DNA from: Stenotrophomonas maltophilia
GTDB lineage: Bacteria > Pseudomonadota > Gammaproteobacteria > Xanthomonadales > Xanthomonadaceae
Direction of reading: 5' to 3'
NCBI RefSeq assembly: GCF_900186865.1
Contig: NZ_LT906480.1
Span: 2,622,001-2,686,000 of the forward strand
Length of the DNA stretch: 64,000 bases
Part shown: positions 34,926 to 42,387 of the stretch, piece after piece
Position numbering within the stretch: the first letter of the stretch is position 1
Layout of the letters: every line of letters begins with the position of its first letter
Position numbers and translations under genes: made by a program
The notes under the pieces: model-generated
Told to the model about the DNA's origin: nothing
Database searches by the model: none
The model's input: only the letters and a program-made list of their open reading frames with translations

Positions 34926-35357
34926 CTAAGCGGCGTGCACGTGGGGCTCAACCGCAGCGGCCAGCACATCAATACCCCACGCGGAACCCGCAATCTCCTC
35001 GGGCTGGCTTCTCTTGAAGCGTGACCAGTCGGCCCTGGCAAGTCGGCCGACCAGAAGCTGGTCGGCAGGAAGCTGGTGCATCGACCAATAGGGGAACTGC
35101 CGGGTAGAGACACGCCCCCGGGCCAGCTCCACCACATCCGTGTGGCTGGTCGATTGCAGCACCCGCTCGTAGACGCTGGCCACCCCATCTTCCGGCCCTT
35201 CGAAGTACTGCACGAATCGCGTGCCGTCATGCAGCAGCACGCCTGTCACCCCTGCAAGCTTGTTGAACCTCGCAGCATCGGTGACGAGTGCTTCCAGGCG
35301 GTCAATCGAAAGGCCTTCAACGGCCTGGCTTGCGTATACAACGGCCCGGATGGGCAT
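34926..35357 (-). CDS. BLUF-domain blue-light photoreceptor
   Basis: Started at the ATG at 35357, the product has 143 residues and is almost only a BLUF domain. The flavin-binding residues are present with the spacing of AppA: Tyr8 (VVYAS), Asn32 (RFNKLAGVTGVLL) and Gln50 (FVQYFEG). BLUF domains bind FAD and change hydrogen bonding on blue light. Without an attached output domain it must act by protein contact. It is divergent from two small zinc-ribbon genes, which could be partners, but this is only positional. Confidence 0.9.
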   Translation of the reverse strand: MPIRAVVYASQAVEGLSIDRLEALVTDAARFNKLAGVTGVLLHDGTRFVQYFEGPEDGVASVYERVLQSTSHTDVVELARGRVSTRQFPYWSMHQLPADQLLVGRLARADWSRFKRSQPEEIAGSAWGIDVLAAAVEPHVHAA

Positions 35358-35434
35358 GGACTTCGCCTTGAATGCAGGGCCACGTCGGCACCTATTCACA
35401 CTCTAGCACCCGGCGCAAGTCCGGGCCGTGATGC

Positions 35435-35457
35435 GTATTCTTAATTCTTCAGAATAC
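35435..35457. promoter_or_regulatory. AT-rich inverted repeat in the BLUF/zinc-ribbon divergent promoter
   Basis: GTATTCT and AGAATAC flank a 9-base AT-rich spacer, in an otherwise GC-rich window. It lies 78 bp upstream of the BLUF start and 71 bp before the first zinc-ribbon start. A second hairpin, CCCGG/CCGGG, lies at 35409-35425. A regulator site or promoter is likely. Confidence 0.45.
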
Positions 35458-35527
35458 GGTTCGCGCCTGGCAGCGCGACAGACGGCATGATGAACGCCCC
35501 CGTACGTTCAGGGCTTTATTCATCTTC

Positions 35528-35773
35528 ATGCGCGACATCGGACAGTTCTATGTAAACAGCGTCGAAGGAGTGGCGCGTGAGGATGGCACCCTGCTGCAGG
35601 TCACCCGGATCGATTGTTCCTGCCTGAAGTGTTCAAGGCAGTTCCGCGCCATTCCTGATCATGGCCTCGTCGACCTCAACGGCGCTGCTTCGCTCAGTTG
35701 CCCAGGCTGTGGCAACCACCAGTCCGTCAGCCGGGCGCGGCTGGAGGAGTTCGTGCTGCGTAGTGATCCATGA
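35528..35773 (+). CDS. Mini zinc-ribbon protein 1
   Basis: An 81-residue protein with a CSCLKC motif near residue 30 and CPGC near residue 58, spaced as a four-Cys zinc ribbon. The N-terminus (GQFYVNSVEG) and the C-terminal QSVSRARLEEF resemble the next gene's GLFKIRDLTY and QAISNAGLIS, so the two look like paralogues from a duplication. No enzyme domain is attached. Zinc binding is probable; nucleic acid or protein contact is a guess. Confidence 0.7.
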   Translation: MRDIGQFYVNSVEGVAREDGTLLQVTRIDCSCLKCSRQFRAIPDHGLVDLNGAASLSCPGCGNHQSVSRARLEEFVLRSDP

Positions 35774-35862
35774 GCTGAAGCGCGCCGTTTCTCGACACTG
35801 TGCCAACCCTGTCGACACCTTCGCCTCGCATCTTCCCGTAGTGCACCCACAACGCCGTTCCA

Positions 35863-36114
35863 ATGAGTCATACCGGCCTATTCAAGATCAGGGACCTCAC
35901 CTACACGCCAGGCGCGGAGGGCGACCTGGCCCGTGCCCTGCAGATCGAAGCCACCTGCACGGCCTGCGGCGCAACCAGCGTCTGGGGCGAGCAGGAGATG
36001 GAGCATGTGCGAGGAGGAACCGTGCTTGCGTGCCGGGCGTGCGGTACGCGCCAGGCCATCAGCAATGCGGGCCTGATCAGTACCCCGTCAGGGATACGCC
36101 ACCGCCGGGGCTGA
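35863..36114 (+). CDS. Mini zinc-ribbon protein 2
   Basis: An 83-residue protein with CTAC and CRAC knuckles about 25 residues apart. Layout and length match the preceding mini zinc-ribbon protein, with GLFKIRDLTYTPG at the N-terminus and QAISNAG after the second knuckle. It starts 89 bp downstream of its paralogue on the same strand. Function is unknown. The start is the first ATG; no strong ribosome binding site was noted. Confidence 0.66.
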   Translation: MSHTGLFKIRDLTYTPGAEGDLARALQIEATCTACGATSVWGEQEMEHVRGGTVLACRACGTRQAISNAGLISTPSGIRHRRG

Positions 36115-36125
36115 GCGGGGCGGCA

Positions 36126-36145
36126 CCGGGCCATGCGCTGCCCGG
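36126..36145. terminator. Hairpin between convergent zinc-ribbon and MetF-like genes
   Basis: CCGGGC and GCCCGG arms with an 8-base loop, in the 51-bp gap between convergent genes. Short stem; probable bidirectional terminator. Confidence 0.4.
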
Positions 36146-36165
36146 CAGGCACGATTGATGGCCTG

Positions 36166-37035
36166 TCAGCGGCGGGCAACCGATGGCAGCGCCCGATGCT
36201 GGTTGATCCAGTCCAACGACTGGGCAATTCCACCGAACGGAAAGAAGTGCGGGCTGACCAACCCGTGGGCATCAGTCAAACCGCCCGCCAGACGGTCCAC
36301 GAACACCTCCGGGCCCGCGCTGCCCAGCAACCGGCCGATCGAGATGCCATACCGGGACAGCATCAATGCACTGGCCCCCACCCCGCACATTGCGGCGTAG
36401 CGTACCAGCCGCGCGATGCTTGCCGGGCCCGGCACGCCAACCAGCACCGGAACGTGGATGCCACGGGCGCGCAGCGCGTGCAACCAGGCCAGGACGATGT
36501 CGGCATCGAAGGCGAACTGCGTGATGATCACTGGCGCCATGCCGCGCGCTTCGATGGACTGGCACTTGTGTTCCAGTACCTGCCAGCACGCGTCACTGCC
36601 CAGGACCGGATGGCCATCGGGGTGACCGCCGATGGCGACGACCTTGATACCGGCCCTCTCCAGAAGGCCGCTCTCGATGATCGAAGCGCTGTCAGCAAAT
36701 GGGCCGGCGGGCGTGGCCAGATCGCCAGCGATCACCAGGCACTGCGTTGCTCCGGCCTTGTTGGCGGCGCGCTGCAGGAACCGTTCAAGCACCGTGCGCG
36801 ACCGGATGCGGCGGGCCGAAAGATGCGGCATCGGCTCGAAGCCCAGTTCGCGCACCCTGCGCGCCGCTGCCAGGCGTGCGTCGTCGTCCTCGCTGGCCAG
36901 CCAGGGAATGGAGATCGTGGTGCCACGCGGAATGCGGGTGGCTTCGGCACCCAGCGCCGGCATGGCCCTGGCGCTCACCTCCAGCGAAAAGGCATCAAGG
37001 AAGGCCTGCACCCGCAGCGACGTAGGCGCGGACAT
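36166..37035 (-). CDS. MetF-like methylenetetrahydrofolate reductase homologue
   Basis: A 289-residue single-domain TIM barrel of the MetF type. Counterparts of E. coli MetF motifs are visible: SLEVS with Glu19 for SFEFFPP, MPHLSAR, AGDLATP, GGHPDGHP for YPEVHP, and ITQFAFDAD for ITQFFFD. The C-terminal end HFFPFGG differs from the usual FYTLN, so it is a divergent member. The likely cofactor is FAD. The start codon overlaps the stop of the upstream LysR gene as TGATG, so both are translated together. Its place beside mesX and mesD links it to methyl transfer for methionine. Confidence 0.82.
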   Translation of the reverse strand: MSAPTSLRVQAFLDAFSLEVSARAMPALGAEATRIPRGTTISIPWLASEDDDARLAAARRVRELGFEPMPHLSARRIRSRTVLERFLQRAANKAGATQCLVIAGDLATPAGPFADSASIIESGLLERAGIKVVAIGGHPDGHPVLGSDACWQVLEHKCQSIEARGMAPVIITQFAFDADIVLAWLHALRARGIHVPVLVGVPGPASIARLVRYAAMCGVGASALMLSRYGISIGRLLGSAGPEVFVDRLAGGLTDAHGLVSPHFFPFGGIAQSLDWINQHRALPSVARR

Positions 37036-37949
37036 CACGCGCCCACGCCTGCATTGCTGGCCAGGGGCGAACTGTTCCGCGCCAGTTCGATGAAGGCCTG
37101 CAGGTAGTCGATGCTGGTATCGGCCTCGCGCGCACCCAGATAGATCTGCTTGGGAATGCCCTTCGCACCGAGGCGCACCGGCACCACGTCCATGCGGGTG
37201 GCGTACTCTTCCACCAGCCAGCGCGGCATGGCGGCCACGCCACGACCACTGGCCACCATCTGCATCATGATGTCGGTGGTCTCAATGGCCTTGTGCCGTC
37301 GCGGCGTAATGCCGGCCGGCAGCAGGAACTGGTTGTAGATGTCCAGGCGCTCGAACGGCACCGGATAGCTGATCAGCACTTCCTGGCCGAGCTGGCGCGG
37401 CTTCACGTAATCCACCTTGGCCAGGGCGTGGTTCCTGGCCACCACCAGCACCTGCTCGTAGTCGAACACGGGAATGAACTTGAGGCCTGGCTTCAGCAGT
37501 GGATCGGGGGTAACCAGCAGGTCGATCTCGTAGCCGAACAGCGCGCCGATGCCGCCGAACTGGAATTTCTGCTTGACGTCCACATCCACATCCGGCCACG
37601 CGGCCAGGTATGGCGAGACGATCTTCAGCAGCCACTGGTAGCAGGGATGGCATTCCATGCCGATGCGCAGCGCGCCGCGCTCGCCCTGTGCGAACTGGCC
37701 CAACCGCTCCTCGGCCAGATCCAGCTGCGGCAGCACGCGGTTGGCGACGGCCAGCAGGTATTGCCCGGCCTGGGTCAGGCGCAGGCTGCGGCCTTCGCGC
37801 AGCCACACATCAGTGCCCAGCTGCTGCTCCAGCTTCTTCATGCTGTGGCTCAGGGCCGACTGGGTCAGGTTGAGTACGCCGGCGGCCGCGGTAAGCGAGC
37901 CCTGCTGCTCGACCTGCTGCACGATGCTGAGGTGGATCCGCTCCAGCAT
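37035..37949 (-). CDS. LysR-family regulator, MetR-like
   Basis: A 304-residue LysR-type regulator. The helix-turn-helix AAAGVLNLTQSALSHSMKKLE is near residues 22-42, followed by the sensor domain with RIGMECHPCYQWL, a stretch typical of MetR-type regulators of methionine genes that sense homocysteine. It is divergent from the flavin reductase/mesX/mesD genes, with 75 bp between start codons, and is coupled to the MetF-like gene. It probably controls both directions through the inverted repeat at 37976-37998. Confidence 0.88.
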   Translation of the reverse strand: MLERIHLSIVQQVEQQGSLTAAAGVLNLTQSALSHSMKKLEQQLGTDVWLREGRSLRLTQAGQYLLAVANRVLPQLDLAEERLGQFAQGERGALRIGMECHPCYQWLLKIVSPYLAAWPDVDVDVKQKFQFGGIGALFGYEIDLLVTPDPLLKPGLKFIPVFDYEQVLVVARNHALAKVDYVKPRQLGQEVLISYPVPFERLDIYNQFLLPAGITPRRHKAIETTDIMMQMVASGRGVAAMPRWLVEEYATRMDVVPVRLGAKGIPKQIYLGAREADTSIDYLQAFIELARNSSPLASNAGVGA

Positions 37950-37975
37950 GACGATGAATCCTGCTCATGGATAGG

Positions 37976-37998
37976 TGAAGTAATACCATTTTACGTCA
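37976..37998. promoter_or_regulatory. LysR/MetR-type operator in the mes divergent promoter
   Basis: Arms TGAAGTAA and TTACGTCA are inverted repeats matching at 7 of 8 positions, with a 7-base TACCATT spacer. The site lies between the divergent LysR and flavin reductase genes. The T-N11-A geometry of LysR sites and the TGAA start fit a MetR-like factor. Confidence 0.6.
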
Positions 37999-38024
37999 TG
38001 GAAGGCCGTGGCTAGCATCGGGTC

Positions 38025-38612
38025 ATGCTTTCACCTGCCCGCCCCCTTCGAATCGTCGCCGTGTCCGGCGGATTGCAGCGCCCCTCCAAGGCCGCCACCC
38101 TGGCCGAGCATCTGCTGGGCCTGATCGGCGAGGACATCCACAGCGAGCAGCACCTGGTCGAACTGGGCGCACTGGCCCCGCATCTGGCCGGTGCGCTCTG
38201 GCGTTCGCAGTTGCCCGACACCGTGGAACGCCAGTTGACCACCGTCGAGCAGGCCGATGTGCTGGTGGTGAGCACGCCGGTCTATCGCGGCTCGTACACA
38301 GGGCTGTTCAAGCATTTCTTCGACTTCGTCCACCAGGACGCACTGGTCGACACCCCCATCCTGCTGGCCGCGACCGGCGGCAGCGAGCGCCATTCGCTGG
38401 TGATCGACCATCAGCTGCGCCCGCTCTTCAGCTTCTTCCAGGCACGCACCCTGCCGCTGGGCGTCTACGCCACCGACCGCGATTTCGCCGACGGTCGCGT
38501 GCACAACGATGCCCTGATCGAGCGCGCACGGCTGGCGGTGCAGCGGGCCATGCCGCTGCTGGACCTGCCTCGCCAGCGCGCCGCCGACCTGGAAGCGGCC
38601 GCAGCACTTTGA
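38025..38612 (+). CDS. NADPH-dependent FMN reductase, MsuE-like
   Basis: A 195-residue flavodoxin-like flavin reductase. The FMN-binding loop VAVSGGLQRPSKAATLAEHLL (key SGGLQRPSK) and the STPVYRGSYTGLFKHFFDFV segment (key PVYRGSYTGLFKHF) match the MsuE/SsuE group that supplies reduced FMN to two-component monooxygenases. No such monooxygenase is adjacent; the next gene is mesX. It may therefore supply reduced flavin for the oxygen-dependent MesX/MesD system, which is inference. First gene of the divergent mes operon. Confidence 0.87.
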   Translation: MLSPARPLRIVAVSGGLQRPSKAATLAEHLLGLIGEDIHSEQHLVELGALAPHLAGALWRSQLPDTVERQLTTVEQADVLVVSTPVYRGSYTGLFKHFFDFVHQDALVDTPILLAATGGSERHSLVIDHQLRPLFSFFQARTLPLGVYATDRDFADGRVHNDALIERARLAVQRAMPLLDLPRQRAADLEAAAAL

Positions 38613-38668
38613 ATGCCGGATGCCCTCGCCCGCATCCGGATGTCACCCCGCACTACGGAACGCCACCC

Positions 38669-39646
38669 ATGACGACCGACACCTTCACCTTCAGCATCAC
38701 GCAGATCCCATTCAACGAGGATTACCAGCCTGCCGACGGGACGCGCATCACCACCAATTTCGCCAACCTGGCCCGCGGCGCGTCCCGCCAGGAAAACCTG
38801 CGCAACACGATCAGCATGATCAACAACCGCTTCAACGATCTGGCGCACTGGGACAACCCCAGCGCGGATCGCTACGCGGTCGAGCTGGACATCATCTCGG
38901 TGGAGATGCACATCGGCAACAGCGATGGCGGCGATCCGTTCCCGCTGATCGAGGTGCTGCGCCCGACCATCGTCGACACCCGCACCGGCGCGCGCATCGA
39001 AGGCATCGTCGGCAACAATTTCTCGTCCTACGTGCGCGACTACGATTTCAGCGTGGTGCTGCCGGCCAGCAACGAAGGGAAGGCCACCTTTGGCATCCCG
39101 GAGGGCTTTGGCGACCTGCATGGCAAGTTGTTCAAGCATTTCCTGGAGTCCGAGGCCTACCGCGCCAACTTCAGCAAGGGGCCGGTAATCTGCATCAGCG
39201 TATCCAGCAGCAAGACCTATCACCGCACCGAGAACCACCACCCGATCCTGGGCGTGGAATACCGCCAGAGCGAGTTCTCTCCCACTGACCAGTACTTCGA
39301 CAAGATGGGCCTGCAGGTGCGCTACTTCATGCCGCCGGGCAGCGTCGCACCGCTGGCGTTCTACTTCCAGGGCGACCTGCTGGGCGACTACTCGAACCTG
39401 GAGCTGATCGGCACCATCAGCACGATGGAGGCCTTCCAGAAGATCTACCGCCCGGAGATCTACAACGCCAACTCCGTGGCGGGCAAGGTCTACCAGCCCA
39501 GCCTGAAGCACCAGGATTACTCCTCCACCCGCATCGTCTACGACCGCGAAGAGCGCAGCCAGCTGGCGGTCAAGCAGGGCCGGTTCACCGAAGAACACTT
39601 CATCAAGCCGTACCGCGACGTGCTTGAGCAGTGGGCTGCCCGCTGA
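38669..39646 (+). CDS. mesX: DUF1852 protein MesX, partner of methionine synthase MesD
   Basis: The ATG at 38669 gives 325 residues, all matching the DUF1852 type (FSITQIPFNEDYQPADGTRITTNFANLARG at the start; key FSI, F, Y, R, TTNFANLARG). No membrane segment or signal peptide is present. From published work as I recall it, DUF1852 (MesX) is needed together with MesD for a folate-independent methionine synthesis that requires oxygen; the methyl donor is not known. mesD follows 39 bp downstream, which supports the assignment. Confidence 0.88.
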   Translation: MTTDTFTFSITQIPFNEDYQPADGTRITTNFANLARGASRQENLRNTISMINNRFNDLAHWDNPSADRYAVELDIISVEMHIGNSDGGDPFPLIEVLRPTIVDTRTGARIEGIVGNNFSSYVRDYDFSVVLPASNEGKATFGIPEGFGDLHGKLFKHFLESEAYRANFSKGPVICISVSSSKTYHRTENHHPILGVEYRQSEFSPTDQYFDKMGLQVRYFMPPGSVAPLAFYFQGDLLGDYSNLELIGTISTMEAFQKIYRPEIYNANSVAGKVYQPSLKHQDYSSTRIVYDREERSQLAVKQGRFTEEHFIKPYRDVLEQWAAR

Positions 39647-39685
39647 TCCATTGATTCCCCATTCGCCCCCAGGAAACCAGACGCA

Positions 39686-40720
39686 ATGTCGACGAAGAAA
39701 CTGCTTCCCACCTCCACCGCAGGCAGCCTGCCCAAGCCCTCCTGGCTGGCCGAGCCCGAGAAGCTCTGGTCACCCTGGAAGCTGCAGGACGACGGCCTGA
39801 TTGAAGGCAAGCAGGATGCACTGCGCCTGTCCCTGCAGGAGCAGCAGCACGCCGGCATCGACATCGTCAGCGACGGCGAACAGACCCGGCAGCACTTCGT
39901 CACCACTTTCATCGAGCACCTCAGCGGCGTCGATTTCGAGAAGCGCGAAACGGTCCGCATCCGCAACCGCTACGATGCCAGCGTGCCGACCGTGGTCGGC
40001 GCCGTGAGCCGTCCGAAGCCGGTGTTCGTCGAGGATGCGAAGTTCCTGCGCCGCCAGACCACGCAGCCGATCAAGTGGGCCCTGCCCGGCCCGATGACCA
40101 TGATCGATACGCTGTACGACGCGCACTACAAGAGCCGCGAAAAGCTGGCCTGGGAGTTCGCGAAGATCCTCAACGAGGAAGCGAAGGAGCTGGAAGCCGC
40201 TGGCGTCGACATCATCCAGTTCGATGAGCCGGCCTTCAACGTGTTCTTCGACGAAGTGAACGACTGGGGCGTGGCCGCGCTGGAGCGTGCGGTTGAGGGC
40301 CTGAAGTGCCAGACGGCGGTGCACATCTGCTACGGCTATGGCATCAAGGCCAACACCGACTGGAAGCAGACACTGGGCTCGGAATGGCGGCAGTATGAAG
40401 AATCGTTCCCCAAGCTGCAGACCTCCAGCATCGACATCATCTCGCTGGAATGCCAGAACTCGCACGTACCGATCGACCTGATCGAACTGGTGCGCGGCAA
40501 GACGGTGATGGTGGGCGCCATCGACGTAGCCTCCAATACGGTCGAAACGCCGGAAGACGTGGCCAACACGCTGCGCAGGGCGCTGCAGTTCGTGGATGCC
40601 GACAAACTCTACCCAAGCACCAACTGCGGCATGGCGCCGCTTGCACGGGAAGTGGCACGCGGCAAGCTGCGCGCGCTCAGCGAAGGGGCCAGGATCGTGC
40701 GTGAGGAGCTTTCGGCGTAA
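39686..40720 (+). CDS. mesD: Short cobalamin-independent methionine synthase (MesD type)
   Basis: A 344-residue enzyme equal to the C-terminal catalytic half of MetE; the N-terminal folate-related half is absent. The zinc and homocysteine site is complete: His213 and Cys215 (AVHICYG), Glu255 (ISLECQN) and Cys314 (STNCGM). It methylates homocysteine to methionine. Together with MesX it forms a system independent of methylfolate. The ATG has an AGGAAA site. The gene's last 44 bases overlap a convergent open frame of unclear status. Confidence 0.9.
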   Translation: MSTKKLLPTSTAGSLPKPSWLAEPEKLWSPWKLQDDGLIEGKQDALRLSLQEQQHAGIDIVSDGEQTRQHFVTTFIEHLSGVDFEKRETVRIRNRYDASVPTVVGAVSRPKPVFVEDAKFLRRQTTQPIKWALPGPMTMIDTLYDAHYKSREKLAWEFAKILNEEAKELEAAGVDIIQFDEPAFNVFFDEVNDWGVAALERAVEGLKCQTAVHICYGYGIKANTDWKQTLGSEWRQYEESFPKLQTSSIDIISLECQNSHVPIDLIELVRGKTVMVGAIDVASNTVETPEDVANTLRRALQFVDADKLYPSTNCGMAPLAREVARGKLRALSEGARIVREELSA

Positions 40721-41246
40721 CCTTGGCTGGGGAGGTGTTCCCGTTTCGGTGCGGCGAGGATGGATTCTGGCCGGGCACAGACCAGGTTCCACCTCGTCCC
40801 TGCACCTCGGGCCTGGCGGCCATCACGCGCGGCCGTGGCGCCAGCGCTTCCTTGATCCGCCCCATCTCGCTTGCGCCGGCCTCGGCCAGGCGCCGGGCCT
40901 GCTGCCGCTGCGTCCGGGTCAGTGGCGGCGCGAACACGGCGCCCGGTTCGGATGCACTCTGCACCAGTCGGGCGACGGCGTCACGCAGTGGCAGTTGTGG
41001 GCAGAGCCGCGCCGCGCACCAGCGCTCGGCGTAGCGCTTCGCCTGGCGGGCGCTGGCGACGGACACGACCTTGCTCTGTGACATCCTGCGTGCGTCCAGT
41101 TTCAGGCGGAACCCGAGCACGGCATGCGGCACGATACTGGCCACCGAACGGCCGTTCCACCACAGATCCCAGCGCTCGCCGCTCTGCACCCAGCCGGACG
41201 GCCGGGTGACGATCATGAAATCTGGACGGTGAAATGATGAGCCCAT
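40677..41246 (-). CDS. Hypothetical protein, convergent with mesD
   Basis: An open frame of 189 residues from the ATG at 41246 (or 179 from 41216). It reads RPDFMIVTRPSGWVQSGERWDLWWNGRSV and has a basic, Arg- and Ala-rich C-terminal half. No domain is recognised. The central part looks like real coding sequence, but the last 44 bases overlap mesD on the other strand and the final 40 residues are of low complexity, so the true end may differ. Confidence 0.45.
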   Translation of the reverse strand: MGSSFHRPDFMIVTRPSGWVQSGERWDLWWNGRSVASIVPHAVLGFRLKLDARRMSQSKVVSVASARQAKRYAERWCAARLCPQLPLRDAVARLVQSASEPGAVFAPPLTRTQRQQARRLAEAGASEMGRIKEALAPRPRVMAARPEVQGRGGTWSVPGQNPSSPHRNGNTSPAKVTPKAPHARSWPLR

Positions 41247-41329
41247 GATGGGAAGCATACGAACGCCCGTCGCACCGGCTGAGATCAGGGTAACGCCCCC
41301 CTGCACTGCTACGCCTCCACGAAAAGCAA

Positions 41330-42142
41330 TCAATGTGACGCGTCACGGCTGATGCTTTCGATCCAGTCGATGTAGCGCGATACGCGAACGTTGTAGACCA
41401 CCTGGCCATAGAACCCCGCCTCGAGCGCATGCTCTGGAACCGCAGTGATCCACGAACCAAGCCCCACCAGCTGCGGCGTTCCGTGATCATCAATCACCAA
41501 CGGACCGCCGCTGTCACCGTTGCCGAGAGCCCCCTCCAGCGGCAGGGCCTGCGGTGGCGGATCGAACCGGTACCAGAGATACCGTTCGTTGCCGCCGGTA
41601 ATCGCGTTGAATGCCCGCCGCAGGGTCGTGCGATGCGGGCCGCCCGGCGCCAGCCCTACGACGCCATTGCCGGTAGCCCCCTTCCCTATCAGGGCCGCGA
41701 TCTGCGCGACTTCGGCAGCACCGCGATAGAGCGCTACGGGCTGTACATCCTTTACAGCAGTCGCAAGCCTGATCAGTGCGATGTCATCCGATGCTGCCAG
41801 GAACGCGTGGATCCTGGAGGGATTTCCTGTCGCCAGCGCCTCCTTGCCCAGGGCCTCCGGCATTCTTCTGAAACCGGGATGCAGGAAGACGCGCTCGACC
41901 GCATAGGCGCGTCCATTGATGGAGATGGATTCTTCCATCCCTTCCATGGGTGCCGCATGCGCTGCGGTCAGCACCCAGCGCGGGGCGATGAGAACGCCAT
42001 GTCCTTCGCCCGGCATGTCGGCCAGCGCCGGGAAGACAGAGGCATCGATCTGATACCGGGCGTCGTCAACGTCATCACGGATGACCACGGCACCGGCAGT
42101 GAACGGGAGCGCAGCAAGCGCCAGGAAAAGCCAGCGGTTCAT
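41330..42142 (-). CDS. Secreted trypsin-like serine protease
   Basis: The ATG at 42142 gives 270 residues with a signal peptide ending near TAGA. The chymotrypsin-fold triad is present: His in VLTAAHAA, Asp in SDDIALIRL and Ser in GNGDSGGPLVI. The second barrel ends with VYNVRVSRYIDWIESI. Substrate specificity is not clear. It is probably exported through Sec and active in the periplasm or outside the cell. It stands alone between the hypothetical gene and a serine hydrolase on the same strand. Confidence 0.88.
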   Translation of the reverse strand: MNRWLFLALAALPFTAGAVVIRDDVDDARYQIDASVFPALADMPGEGHGVLIAPRWVLTAAHAAPMEGMEESISINGRAYAVERVFLHPGFRRMPEALGKEALATGNPSRIHAFLAASDDIALIRLATAVKDVQPVALYRGAAEVAQIAALIGKGATGNGVVGLAPGGPHRTTLRRAFNAITGGNERYLWYRFDPPPQALPLEGALGNGDSGGPLVIDDHGTPQLVGLGSWITAVPEHALEAGFYGQVVYNVRVSRYIDWIESISRDASH

Positions 42143-42387
42143 AGGGTGGTCATCCCTGTAGTCGATCACTACAGCCTAGCCGCGGGCACCCGCGTTGTGG
42201 AGAACATGCGACCAACGACAGCATGCAGCGACGAATGCCAATAGTTCGAGCGCAAAGCCCTGCGGCCGACAGCCGCCGGGGCCGAGCAGTCTGTCCAGAT
42301 CGGTTCCAGGCTTGTCCGACACGTCGTCCTGCGAAGCCACATTGGTGCACGGACCGGGCCGCGTGGGCCCGAGCCTCAGCGGGCGGT

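Noticed and set aside
34898..35230. A 110-residue minus-strand frame within the BLUF gene
   Set aside because: It overlaps the BLUF frame, whose flavin-binding residues have canonical spacing.
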